From Pseudomonas viridiflava (GTDB taxonomy: Bacteria > Pseudomonadota > Gammaproteobacteria > Pseudomonadales > Pseudomonadaceae), in NCBI RefSeq assembly GCF_900583165.1, contig NZ_UTKY01000095.1:186001-250000 (forward strand): 64,000 nucleotides of DNA, given 5' to 3'. The notes beneath the pieces are model-generated. The model was not told the origin of the DNA, searched no databases, and saw nothing but the letters and a program-made list of their open reading frames with translations. Of the stretch, positions 1-8,039 are shown in pieces; position 1 is the stretch's first letter; each line of letters starts with the position of its first letter. A program made the translations under genes and the position numbers.

Positions 1-395
1 GTGTCGAGGTTGAAGGTGGCGGCCTGGCCCTGGCCGTCCGGCGTGCTGGCGGGGATGCCGTCGGCGATCAGCTTAAGGCCGCGCACGCCAAACGCGGAGC
101 GGGCGCCGAAGCCTCGGGAGGAAATCTGCAGGTCCTGAGCATAGTTCTGACGGTTCTGTACGACCAGGCCGGGCACGCGGGACAGTACTTCGGACGCGTT
201 GATGCCCAACTGACCGTCGCTGATCTGCTCACGGCTGATGCTGTCGACCGAGTAGGGCAGGTCAAAGGTTGGGCTGGCGCTACGTGAGCCGGTGACGACG
301 CTGGGGTCGAGGGTCAGCGGGGCTTCATCGGCCAGGGCGGTGGTGCACAGGCCCAGCAGTAAAAAGGCAAGGCGGGTGGGGGCGGGTGTGTTCAT
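1..395 (-). CDS. TonB-dependent outer-membrane receptor, YncD/PqqU-like (partial, N-terminus)
   Basis: Only the first 131 codons are in the window; the gene continues beyond base 1. The ATG is at 395 on the minus strand. A Sec signal peptide is visible at residues 1-22, ending with the hydrophobic stretch LAFLLLGL and a TTALA cleavage site. A plug domain follows, with the blocks VPGLVVQNRQNYAQDLQ, SRGFGARSAFGVRG and DGIPASTPDGQGQ. These closely resemble the plug of E. coli YncD (PqqU), which imports pyrroloquinoline quinone. The protein should sit in the outer membrane and take energy from TonB-ExbBD. The family call is firm from the plug motifs. The substrate is inferred from the YncD resemblance only, because the barrel is not seen. 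No strong ribosome binding site is visible. Confidence 0.85.
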   Translation of the reverse strand, partial: MNTPAPTRLAFLLLGLCTTALADEAPLTLDPSVVTGSRSASPTFDLPYSVDSISREQISDGQLGINASEVLSRVPGLVVQNRQNYAQDLQISSRGFGARSAFGVRGLKLIADGIPASTPDGQGQAATFNLD

Positions 396-587
396 GGAGA
401 GGCCGGGTTCGTGGCGCGACGCGTGGTAGGTGGCGTAGGCGCAAAAAAACGTGAGTTTAACGGCTCCCTCCCGCGTTTACCGAATTTCTGGTCTTGCAGA
501 TATTGGGAAGGTTCCTACGCAATATTGCAGCGCCGGGTGGCTGTGACAGGCGCTGCGTGGTGGTAGGTTTCGATACCTCTACACCGG

Positions 588-935
588 ATGAAGCGATATA
601 TGAACTCTAACGTTGCAAGGCGACTGGCGCTGCTGAGTGTGTGTTTGATCGTGGCGGGCTGCGGCACCATGACCACGGTGCTGCGTGAAGACAGCGTCAC
701 GGTCCAGTCGCTCAAGGCAAAAAAAACCTATTGCCAGTCGGTTCCGCGTGTTTATAGCGGGGTGTCTTATGACTTGTGCGTACTGCATGCACCCCCCCAT
801 TCAGGAAGCGGTCTGTCCTTGAACAATGTTCCATGGCCTTATCTGGATGTGGCTGTGTCCGCTGCCCTGGACACACTCTTGCTGCCCTATACCGTCTACC
901 GGCAGAGTGCCGACGGTAGCATTGAGCTTCACTAG
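588..935 (+). CDS. small YceK-like lipoprotein
   Basis: A 115-residue protein with a lipoprotein signal peptide: a short basic N-terminus, a hydrophobic segment (ALLSVCLIVAG) and the lipobox VAGC, with acylation expected at the Cys near residue 25. The mature part has the short pattern of the YceK/YidQ (DUF1375) family, in which a conserved Pro-Trp-Pro precedes a hydrophobic stretch and the protein ends with DTLLLPYTVYRQ. No function is known for the family. The start could be the ATG at 588 or the in-frame ATG at 600; neither has a good ribosome binding site. It is transcribed divergently from the TonB receptor and separated from it by about 190 bases in which I see no gene. Confidence 0.8.
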   Translation: MKRYMNSNVARRLALLSVCLIVAGCGTMTTVLREDSVTVQSLKAKKTYCQSVPRVYSGVSYDLCVLHAPPHSGSGLSLNNVPWPYLDVAVSAALDTLLLPYTVYRQSADGSIELH

Positions 936-1068
936 CCGCTTGCCGCTAACAGCTTGCCACTGCTTTTACGCTATAATCCCGCCCTTTAGCTGTTTCCCGC
1001 CCGGGCGGGAAGCACACTTTTTTCAGGCGCAACCCGCCTGCATGCAGACTAAAAGAGGCTAGACCCCA

Positions 1069-2826
1069 GTGGCATTGACGATTCTTGGCCTGTCCGGCGC
1101 CCTTAGCCATGATCCTTCCGCAGCCTTGTATATCGACGGCAAGCTGATCGCGGCCGCCGAAGAAGAGCGCTTCGTACGCGACAAACATGCAAAGAACCGC
1201 ATGCCTTACGAATCGGCGAAGTTCTGCCTGGAACAAGCCGGCATCAAGCCTTCCGACGTTGACGTGGTCGCGATCCCGTTCGCACCCATCAGCCTGTTCG
1301 GCGAAGCGCGCTGGCACTATGCCAAACGTTACTGGTACGCCCCGGACCGCGCCCTTGACGCGATCCTGATGGGCAACCGTCGCTACAAGCGCTATCGCAA
1401 CAAGATCGTCTGGTGCCTTGAGCAATTGGGCTTCGACCCGAAGAAAATCAAGATCGAACCGGTTGAACACCACTTGGCCCACGCCTCCAGCGCCTACCAC
1501 TGCTCGGGCTTCCAGGAAAAAACTGCGATCCTGGGCATCGACGGTAAAGGTGAGTACGCCACCACGTTCTTCGGCTATGGCGAAAACGGCAAGATCCACA
1601 AGATCAAAGAATTCTACGATCCAGACTCCCTCGGTGGCCTGTACGGCGCGATCACCGAGTTCCTCGGTTTCGAGATGCTCGACGGTGAGTTCAAGGTGAT
1701 GGGCATGGCGCCGTATGGCGATGCCAGCAAATACGATTTCTCGCGCCTGGCCTCCTTTGAAAACGGCGAGTTGGTGATTAACACCGACTACGCCAACGTC
1801 ATCGGCCTGCGCCGGTATAAAGAGAAGGGCAAGGGTTTCTACTTTTCGCCAAAACTGATCGAGTGGCTGGGCCCGAAACGCGAAGGCGATATCGCTGACG
1901 AGCCTTACATTCACTACGCGGCCAGCATGCAAGCGCTGTTCGAGAAACTGGCCTTGCAGATGATCGACCACTACCTGGGCGACATTCTCAAGGACACCGG
2001 CAAGCTCGCCTTCGCGGGCGGCTGCGCGCTGAACGTCAAGCTGAACCAGAAGATCATTGCGCGCGATGACGTCAAAGAGCTGTTCGTGCAACCGGCGTCC
2101 GGCGATGCCGGCACTGCGGTGGGCGCGGCGGCCTATGTGTCCCACGCCCGTGGTGTACCGGTCGAGAAGATGGAACACGTCTACCTCGGCCCGTCCTACA
2201 GCAACGAAGACGTGATTGCCGCGTGCGCCAAGCACGAGAGCAAGCCGGTGTGGCGCAAGATCGAGAACATGCCCCAGCGCATCGCCAAGATCATGGTCGA
2301 TGGCAACCCAGTGGCTTGGTTCCAAGGCCGCATGGAGTTTGGCCCGCGTGCGTTGGGCGGTCGTTCGATCATCGGTTGCCCAAGCGCCACCGGCGTGGCT
2401 GACCGTATCAACCACCAAATCAAGTTCCGCGAGCGCTGGAGGCCTTTCTGCCCGTCGATGCTCGACACCGTGGCCCCGCAGATGATCAAAGTCGATCACC
2501 CCGCGCCGTTCATGACCTTCACCTTTGAAGTGTCGGAAGAGTGGAAGACCCGCGTACCGGAAGTGGTCCATGAAGATGGCACCTCCCGCGCCCAGGTGCT
2601 CAAGCGCGAATACAACCCGCGCTACTACGACATGATGAAAGAGCTCGAAGTGTTGACCGGCAACGGCGTGTCCCTGAACACCTCGCTCAACCGTCGTGGT
2701 GAAGCGATGATCTGCTCGCCCAAAGACGCGCTGGACATGTTCTTCGGCTCCGACCTGCAGTACCTGATCATGGAAGACATCCTGGTCGTCAAGGATGGCG
2801 TGGACCCGTATGACACGCTCGGCTGA
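1069..2826 (+). CDS. wapO: NodU/CmcH-family O-carbamoyltransferase of LPS core (WapO-like)
   Basis: A 585-residue enzyme expected to transfer a carbamoyl group from carbamoyl phosphate to a sugar hydroxyl. The N-terminal half is Kae1-like and carries the metal-binding HHLAHASSAYH block near residue 134. The C-terminal half has the family signature FGPRALGGRS near residue 425. In P. aeruginosa the equivalent gene (PA5005) lies at the same place next to wapH and is proposed to carbamoylate a core heptose. That acceptor is inferred here from position. The start is a GTG at 1069 with AGAGG upstream. The 3' end overlaps the next gene, consistent with translational coupling. The product lacks a signal peptide and should be cytoplasmic. 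Confidence 0.9.
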   Translation: MALTILGLSGALSHDPSAALYIDGKLIAAAEEERFVRDKHAKNRMPYESAKFCLEQAGIKPSDVDVVAIPFAPISLFGEARWHYAKRYWYAPDRALDAILMGNRRYKRYRNKIVWCLEQLGFDPKKIKIEPVEHHLAHASSAYHCSGFQEKTAILGIDGKGEYATTFFGYGENGKIHKIKEFYDPDSLGGLYGAITEFLGFEMLDGEFKVMGMAPYGDASKYDFSRLASFENGELVINTDYANVIGLRRYKEKGKGFYFSPKLIEWLGPKREGDIADEPYIHYAASMQALFEKLALQMIDHYLGDILKDTGKLAFAGGCALNVKLNQKIIARDDVKELFVQPASGDAGTAVGAAAYVSHARGVPVEKMEHVYLGPSYSNEDVIAACAKHESKPVWRKIENMPQRIAKIMVDGNPVAWFQGRMEFGPRALGGRSIIGCPSATGVADRINHQIKFRERWRPFCPSMLDTVAPQMIKVDHPAPFMTFTFEVSEEWKTRVPEVVHEDGTSRAQVLKREYNPRYYDMMKELEVLTGNGVSLNTSLNRRGEAMICSPKDALDMFFGSDLQYLIMEDILVVKDGVDPYDTLG

Positions 2827-3940
2827 CCGCCACGTCCTGCAGTTCTGCCACGGCTATGACGGGCCGTTCCTTGACTGCGCGCGGCAGTACGCCAGCTTGT
2901 TCGCAGGCTCCGGCTACAAGGTGACCACGGTGTTTCTCACCGGGGTTGCCGACCCCGACGTTGCCGCCGGTTGTGCCAGTGATGAAGTGCTGTTCATGGA
3001 ATTCAGCTCCAAGGCCATTCGTGGCCTGAAGCTGGGTGCCATCCGTGAGTTACGCAAGATTGCGGCCTCCCGCAATTTCAGTTTCTGTATTGCCCACCGC
3101 TTCAAGCCGATTTATATCGCCTTGTTGGGCACACGCTTGCCCGTAATCGGTGTGCATCACGCTTTTGGCGACTATCAACGCCGCAGTCGTAAATCGTTTG
3201 CAGGGTTTTTTCGCAAGCGCCTGAGCTTGCTGGGTGTGTCCGACGCGGTGCGTGATGACATGCGTCGCTGCTTGCCGAATTGGGCGGCGGCGCGCATCCA
3301 GACCCTGTACAACCGCATCGATGTCGAGGCCATGCAGGCCTTGCAGGTGTCGAGGGACGAGGCACGCGATGCCCTTGGCCTGTCGCCAGATGAATGGGTG
3401 GTCGGCAATGTCGGCCGCCTGCACCCGGACAAGGACCAGGCCACATTGCTCAAGGGCTTCGCCCTGGCGTTGCCGCAACTGCCCGCTGAAAGCCGCCTGG
3501 CGATTCTCGGCACCGGGCGCCTGGAGCAAGACCTCAAGGAGCTGGCCCGCGAACTGGGCATTGCCGACAAGGTACTGTTCCTCGGCCAAGTGCCGGATGC
3601 GCGCCGCTATTTCCGTGCCTTTGACGTGTTCGCGCTGAGTTCCGATCATGAGCCCTTTGGCATGGTGCTGCTCGAAGCCATGGCCGCTGGCGTGCCGTTG
3701 CTTGCCACAGCCTGTGGCGGTGCAAAGGAAGTGGTTGAAGGCGTGGGCATCCTGTTCCCCTTTGGCGACGCCGAGCACCTGGCCCAAGGCTTGGGTCACC
3801 TGGCTGCAATGGATCAACACCAGCGACACCAGTGCGCCGAGCTGATGCTAGAGCGTCTGCATGCACGTTTTTCGGATCAGGCGGTACGCGCTACTTTCTG
3901 GCAATTGCCACACGTTATTGAACTGACCGCGAGGGCTTGA
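2810..3940 (+). CDS. wapH: GT4-family glycosyltransferase, LPS core (WapH-like)
   Basis: A 376-residue retaining glycosyltransferase of GT-B fold. The C-terminal nucleotide-sugar domain shows GNVGRLHPDKDQ and the E-x7-E motif in DHEPFGMVLLEAMAAGVPLL. It most likely adds a hexose to the LPS outer core at the cytoplasmic membrane, as WapH (PA5004) does by position in P. aeruginosa; the exact sugar is not visible in the sequence. I choose the ATG at 2810, which overlaps the end of the carbamoyltransferase gene. The in-frame ATG at 2795 has AAGG directly abutting it and would put the start deeper inside the upstream gene. The stop overlaps the next start (TGATG). Confidence 0.85.
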   Translation: MTRSADRHVLQFCHGYDGPFLDCARQYASLFAGSGYKVTTVFLTGVADPDVAAGCASDEVLFMEFSSKAIRGLKLGAIRELRKIAASRNFSFCIAHRFKPIYIALLGTRLPVIGVHHAFGDYQRRSRKSFAGFFRKRLSLLGVSDAVRDDMRRCLPNWAAARIQTLYNRIDVEAMQALQVSRDEARDALGLSPDEWVVGNVGRLHPDKDQATLLKGFALALPQLPAESRLAILGTGRLEQDLKELARELGIADKVLFLGQVPDARRYFRAFDVFALSSDHEPFGMVLLEAMAAGVPLLATACGGAKEVVEGVGILFPFGDAEHLAQGLGHLAAMDQHQRHQCAELMLERLHARFSDQAVRATFWQLPHVIELTARA

Positions 3941-4836
3941 TGCTCAATCGATTCCAAGGCTGGCGCGAGCGTGGCTGGTCCGTCGTCGATGCGCCTGCTT
4001 ACCACGAGGCCTGGCAACGGTTTGGCGGCAGTGTCGCGACGCATCCAGACATCATCGAGCGGCTGGCCGGGCTGGCACAGATTCCGGTGCGCTACCTGGC
4101 TTGGGAGCAGGGCGGCGAACTCAATGCGTGCATCGCCACCTGGGGGCGCGACCTGGCGCTGTCCAAGGATGTGCTCAAGCGCAGCGGCAAGAAAGGCCTG
4201 TTTGATTTGGGCAATGCCGAGTTGATCCTGCCGGCCGCCACCGATGCCCAGGCGCCATTGCGCCAGCGTGCACGGTATTTGTCGACCTTGAACGAAGGTC
4301 GCTTCAGCGGCCTCAAGCCCCAGGCTGAACAGTTGGCCATGGCGCGTACCCCCGAAGAACTGTCGAAGAAGTTTCGCTACAACCAGCGCCGTGAACTGCG
4401 CCTGCTGGAAGAGGCGGGCGGGGTGGTGCGGCCGGTCAGTGAGTTTTCCAGCGCAGAGTTGGCTGCGATCTACTGCGATCTGTTCCTGCGCCGTTGGGGG
4501 TTTGTCGCCACGGGCGCCGAGCGGTTGGCCGACGTGATCGAGTTGCTGCGCGAGTGGTTGATCGGCTCGGTGATCTTTCTCAACGATGCGCCGATCGCTA
4601 TCCAGTTGGTCTATCGGGTTGAATCCCCGGAATGGATCAGCGTGGAGTACGTCAATGGCGGGGTCGACCCCGAGACCCGTGCCTTCAGCCCCGGCAGCGT
4701 ATTGAGCTTTCTCAATACCCAAAGCGCTTGGGAGCAGGCACGCGAGGTCGGCAAGCCGCTGCGTTTTTCCTTTGGTCGCGCCGACCGCGAGTACAAGGAA
4801 CGTTGGTGCAACCCCGTGCAGGTATTGAGCGTATGA
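3940..4836 (+). CDS. mig-14: Mig-14-family protein (GNAT-like fold)
   Basis: A 298-residue soluble protein of the Mig-14 family, in the same place as PA5003. Salmonella Mig-14 is needed for resistance to antimicrobial peptides. The family resembles the CelD/FemAB branch of the GNAT fold, so transfer of an acyl or aminoacyl group to an envelope component is possible but not shown. Visible features are the basic block ELSKKFRYNQRREL and the later stretch AIQLVYRVESPEWISVEYVNGG, typical of the FemAB-like core. The ATG at 3940 has GAGGG 4-5 bases upstream and overlaps the wapH stop. The gene's own stop overlaps the dnpA start (ATGA), so wapH, mig-14 and dnpA form a tightly coupled unit. Confidence 0.85.
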   Translation: MLNRFQGWRERGWSVVDAPAYHEAWQRFGGSVATHPDIIERLAGLAQIPVRYLAWEQGGELNACIATWGRDLALSKDVLKRSGKKGLFDLGNAELILPAATDAQAPLRQRARYLSTLNEGRFSGLKPQAEQLAMARTPEELSKKFRYNQRRELRLLEEAGGVVRPVSEFSSAELAAIYCDLFLRRWGFVATGAERLADVIELLREWLIGSVIFLNDAPIAIQLVYRVESPEWISVEYVNGGVDPETRAFSPGSVLSFLNTQSAWEQAREVGKPLRFSFGRADREYKERWCNPVQVLSV

Positions 4837-6206
4837 CCCGCAAGCAGCAGTTGCTCAAACGCCATCGGCGTAACAAGCGCATTGGCTTGTTGATCGGTTT
4901 ATTGCTGCTGGTGTTGGTTGGCACCCTGGTCGCCTGGTGGCTGCCGTTGCTGCTGGCCGTACTGACCTGGGTTGCCCATGAAGCCTGGTTTGCCGACCAC
5001 CTGTTTTATGCCCCCAGCGAAGATTATCACTACCGTTTCTCAGCAGACGATGAGGTGGCGGGCGTGCGTTTTGAAGGCGGGCGCTTGCTGGTTGATCAGG
5101 TGCCAGCATCGGACGCAACGCTGGTGTTGGCGATCAAGGTCAAAAGTCATTGGCTCGGCCGTTTTCTCGACCCGAGCATCGAGTTCGCAGGCGACCGACA
5201 AACCTTCGAGCGTGGCGTCAACGGTATTCGCTACCTGAACCTCAGCGGCCTGGCACTGAACGAGCTGCAGCTGCGCGGACGTCATTGCCGCTTGCTCGGC
5301 ACGCCCCGCTTGTGGGCCTGGAGCCACCCGGATTACCGCGCACAGCGCGTGATGGTGATCGCACCCCACGCCGACGATGCCGAACTGGCAGCCTTCGGGC
5401 TCTACAGCCAGGCAGAAAAGCCGTGGATCGTGACCCTCACAGCCGGTGAAATCGAAGCCGAGCATTACCAGCAAATGGGCCTGGACCCGGTCGAGGCGTC
5501 GCGCATCAAGGGTCGCTTGCGCGCCTGGGACAGCATCGCCGTGCCGCGCTGGGCCGGGGTACCGCAGGAGCACTGCGTGCAATTGGGTTATTTCTGCCTG
5601 CAATTGCCGGCGATGCGGGCCACGCCTGACCAGCCAGTGGGCTCCCGCGAGGCCGACTTGTCGGATATCCGCCTGTTTCGCCAATTCAATCCATTTTCGC
5701 TGCCAGCTGACCAGGATGGCCTGCCCACCTGGAACAACCTACTGGCCGATCTAAGGCAGCTGCTGCTGACCGCGCGTCCGGATGTCATCGTCTTGCCCCA
5801 CCCGATCATCGACCCTCATCCCGATCATATCTGCGCGCAGCAAGCGGTCGTCGAGGCGTTGCAGGGGTTGGACTGGCAGCCGTCCACCGTACTTGGCTAC
5901 GCCAACCACTTGCACGACAACGACCGCTGGCCCATGGGCGATGCGGGCACCGGTATAGCCTTGCCGCCTCTGTTCGACGCGACCCAAGAGCTGCACCCGT
6001 GCAGCCTGCCGCTGACCGTAGCGCAGCAGCGTGATAAAGCCATGGCATTGGGCATGATGCATGATCTGCAACCGGCACCCCCGTTCAAGCGCCGCGTACG
6101 TCGATGGTTGCAGCGAGTACTGGCCGGGCGGGCGCGCTCGCCTTATGGGGAGAACGAATTCTTCCGCAAGGCGGTACGGCGACATGAATTGTTCTGGCGT
6201 TTGTGA
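4833..6206 (+). CDS. dnpA: PIG-L family de-N-acetylase, DnpA-like
   Basis: A 457-residue membrane-anchored protein. Residues 1-15 are strongly basic, followed by a hydrophobic anchor at about 17-50 (LIGLLLLVLVGTLVAWW). The catalytic PIG-L/LmbE domain begins near residue 170 with the zinc motif PHADDAE, and a second histidine block HPHPDH-like (IIDPHPDHICAQQ) lies near residue 325. Enzymes of this fold remove N-acetyl groups from GlcNAc-type sugars. P. aeruginosa DnpA (PA5002) occupies the same place in the core LPS cluster and affects antibiotic tolerance. The acceptor here is presumably a core or O-unit amino sugar, by inference. The start ATG overlaps the mig-14 stop. Confidence 0.85.
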   Translation: MTRKQQLLKRHRRNKRIGLLIGLLLLVLVGTLVAWWLPLLLAVLTWVAHEAWFADHLFYAPSEDYHYRFSADDEVAGVRFEGGRLLVDQVPASDATLVLAIKVKSHWLGRFLDPSIEFAGDRQTFERGVNGIRYLNLSGLALNELQLRGRHCRLLGTPRLWAWSHPDYRAQRVMVIAPHADDAELAAFGLYSQAEKPWIVTLTAGEIEAEHYQQMGLDPVEASRIKGRLRAWDSIAVPRWAGVPQEHCVQLGYFCLQLPAMRATPDQPVGSREADLSDIRLFRQFNPFSLPADQDGLPTWNNLLADLRQLLLTARPDVIVLPHPIIDPHPDHICAQQAVVEALQGLDWQPSTVLGYANHLHDNDRWPMGDAGTGIALPPLFDATQELHPCSLPLTVAQQRDKAMALGMMHDLQPAPPFKRRVRRWLQRVLAGRARSPYGENEFFRKAVRRHELFWRL

Positions 6207-6223
6207 CCAGTGAAAGGAAGAGC

Positions 6224-7180
6224 ATGAAAGTTTTATTTCTGGTGCAGAAAGAGCAGCGCGCCATCCTGGATCGGCTGTACGAGGGTGTGGCCGAGCACTG
6301 TGAATGCGATACCCGCTGGTTGAGCAGCGCCGAGCAGCGCAATTTGCGCGGGTACTTTCGACGCGAGGTCGACGTGACCCGCTACGACCGCATCGTGTTC
6401 TTCCTGCGCTTCAAGCAGGAAATTCGTCAGGCCGCGTTTATCCGCACGATCCCCAACCTGGTGATCCTCGAACACGACGCCTATCAGAACTACATTCCCT
6501 GCAAGTACACCGGCAAGTTCAGCGCGCACTACCGCCGTTTGCCGTGGGTGCGGGTAATCAGTTCCGGCTTCATGGTCACCGAACGCCTGCGCCAAGAAGG
6601 GTTTGACGCGGTGTTCGTGCCCAAAGGCTACGACCAGGCGCTGTTGCAACCGCAGGCCCGTGAGCGCGATATCGAGCTGGCGTTTGTTGGCAGCACCAAC
6701 AGCGTGGCGTACAGCGGTCGCAAGGCGCTGCTTGATGAGCTGGCGCAGGTTGAACCGCTGGTGGTGACGCGTACCAAGTCCGGTGAGGAATATTGCGCGA
6801 CCCTCAACCGCATACGCTTTTTCGTCAGTGCCGATGTGGGCATGGGCGAGTATATGATCAAGAATTTCGAGGCCATGGCCTGCGGCTGCGTGTTGCTGGC
6901 GTTTGATCAGGGTGCAGCGGAAAACGCGGCCCTGGGTTTTGAAGACATGGTCAATGTGGTGTTCTATAAGGACATTCCACAGTTGCAGGAAAAGCTGGCC
7001 GCGTTGCGTGCCGACCCTGGGTTGGCGGCCGATATCGCGCGTAACGGGCAGGCGCTGGCCATCAGTCAGTTCAGCTTCGCCCGGATCGGCCAGCGTATTG
7101 TCGAAACGCTCCAGCCGCCGCTGCGCCCGCGTGCGCCATTGAGTTGGTTGGAAAAGTTGCGTCTGAAACTGGGCGTTTGA
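6224..7180 (+). CDS. glycosyltransferase of surface polysaccharide synthesis (Ssg/PA5001-like)
   Basis: A 318-residue protein with a GT-B-like layout. The C-terminal block MIKNFEAMACGCVLLAFDQGAAE corresponds to the nucleotide-sugar-binding region of GT1/GT4-type transferases. The N-terminal half has the conserved path LVILEHDAYQNY and VISSGFMVTERLR. It matches the place and character of PA5001, described as the cell-surface-sugar glycosyltransferase Ssg. The donor and acceptor cannot be read from the sequence. The ATG at 6224 has a strong AAGGAAG site 4-8 bases upstream, so the longer in-frame start at 6203 is rejected. It follows dnpA by 17 bases and is probably co-transcribed. Confidence 0.8.
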   Translation: MKVLFLVQKEQRAILDRLYEGVAEHCECDTRWLSSAEQRNLRGYFRREVDVTRYDRIVFFLRFKQEIRQAAFIRTIPNLVILEHDAYQNYIPCKYTGKFSAHYRRLPWVRVISSGFMVTERLRQEGFDAVFVPKGYDQALLQPQARERDIELAFVGSTNSVAYSGRKALLDELAQVEPLVVTRTKSGEEYCATLNRIRFFVSADVGMGEYMIKNFEAMACGCVLLAFDQGAAENAALGFEDMVNVVFYKDIPQLQEKLAALRADPGLAADIARNGQALAISQFSFARIGQRIVETLQPPLRPRAPLSWLEKLRLKLGV

Positions 7181-7228
7181 TGTCAGTGCGGTCGCAGTTG
7201 GTGGCCATATGATACTATCGAGGCTAAA

Positions 7229-7990
7229 ATGCATTTCTCAGATCAAAGCGACATAACACTTGTGGTGACCAGTTGCGGTCGCTTCGATTTGTTAAAACGC
7301 ACACTCGAGAGCTTCGACCGGTTTAATACGGCGCCCATCCGTGAGGTCTTCATTACCGAAGACTCCGGTGATGACGCCGTGCGCCAAGCGATCCCTGCCC
7401 ATTGGCAGCAACATTGCACGTTCTTCGTCAACCGCCCGAAACTGGGGCAGTTGGCATCCATCGATCTGGCCTATGCGTCGGTAACCACGCCCTATATTTT
7501 CCATTGCGAGGATGATTGGGAGTTCTATCGGCCGGGTTTTGTCGAGGATTCCAAGACGGTGTTGGAACTTCGTCCGGATATTCTTCAGGTGTGGCTGCGC
7601 AATTTTGTCTACGACTTGCAGGTGCACAGCCCTTATATCCGCCTGGGGCCGCGTGAACTGATCGGCGCGGTACCGTGTTATCCGCTGATCTCCGACAAGC
7701 CGGAATGGCAGGCATTCTCCCTGAACCCCGGCCTGCGTCGGCTTCGAGAATATGCGTTGTGTGCACCCTATGCAGGGTTTGAAGGAGAAAAGGGGCTATC
7801 CCGGCGGTACGCCGAGTTGAACCTGACGGCCGTGACCCTTGAGGGCGACGCAGTGTTGCACACCGGTTTTGGACTGCATGTATCGACATCAGCTGAACGC
7901 TTGAACAAGGCGCGGCGCAAGCGGCGCGAGCGCATCAAGCTGGTCGTAATGTTGGCGCTGGGCATCGGCATTGGTTGGTTTATCGATTGA
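7229..7990 (+). CDS. GT2-like glycosyltransferase with C-terminal membrane anchor
   Basis: A 253-residue protein. The N-terminus (ITLVVTSCGRFDLLKRTLESF) has the opening strand and helix of a GT-A family 2 transferase. Near residue 90 the sequence YIFHCEDDWEFY places an Asp-Asp pair where these enzymes carry the metal-binding DXD motif. The last 20 residues (LVVMLALGIGIGWFID) form a single hydrophobic helix that would anchor the C-terminus in the membrane. It is shorter than most GT2 enzymes, so activity is plausible but unproven. The start has GAGG 5-8 bases upstream. It sits among other LPS glycosyltransferases on the same strand. Confidence 0.7.
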   Translation: MHFSDQSDITLVVTSCGRFDLLKRTLESFDRFNTAPIREVFITEDSGDDAVRQAIPAHWQQHCTFFVNRPKLGQLASIDLAYASVTTPYIFHCEDDWEFYRPGFVEDSKTVLELRPDILQVWLRNFVYDLQVHSPYIRLGPRELIGAVPCYPLISDKPEWQAFSLNPGLRRLREYALCAPYAGFEGEKGLSRRYAELNLTAVTLEGDAVLHTGFGLHVSTSAERLNKARRKRRERIKLVVMLALGIGIGWFID

Positions 7991-8039
7991 TTTTTTTACC
8001 GTACGCAACCAGAACGTCGCAGAAGGTCCAGATTAGTTA

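Noticed and set aside
946..2571. 541-codon minus-strand open frame opposite the carbamoyltransferase gene
   Set aside because: Antisense shadow; the plus-strand gene has clear family motifs along its whole length.
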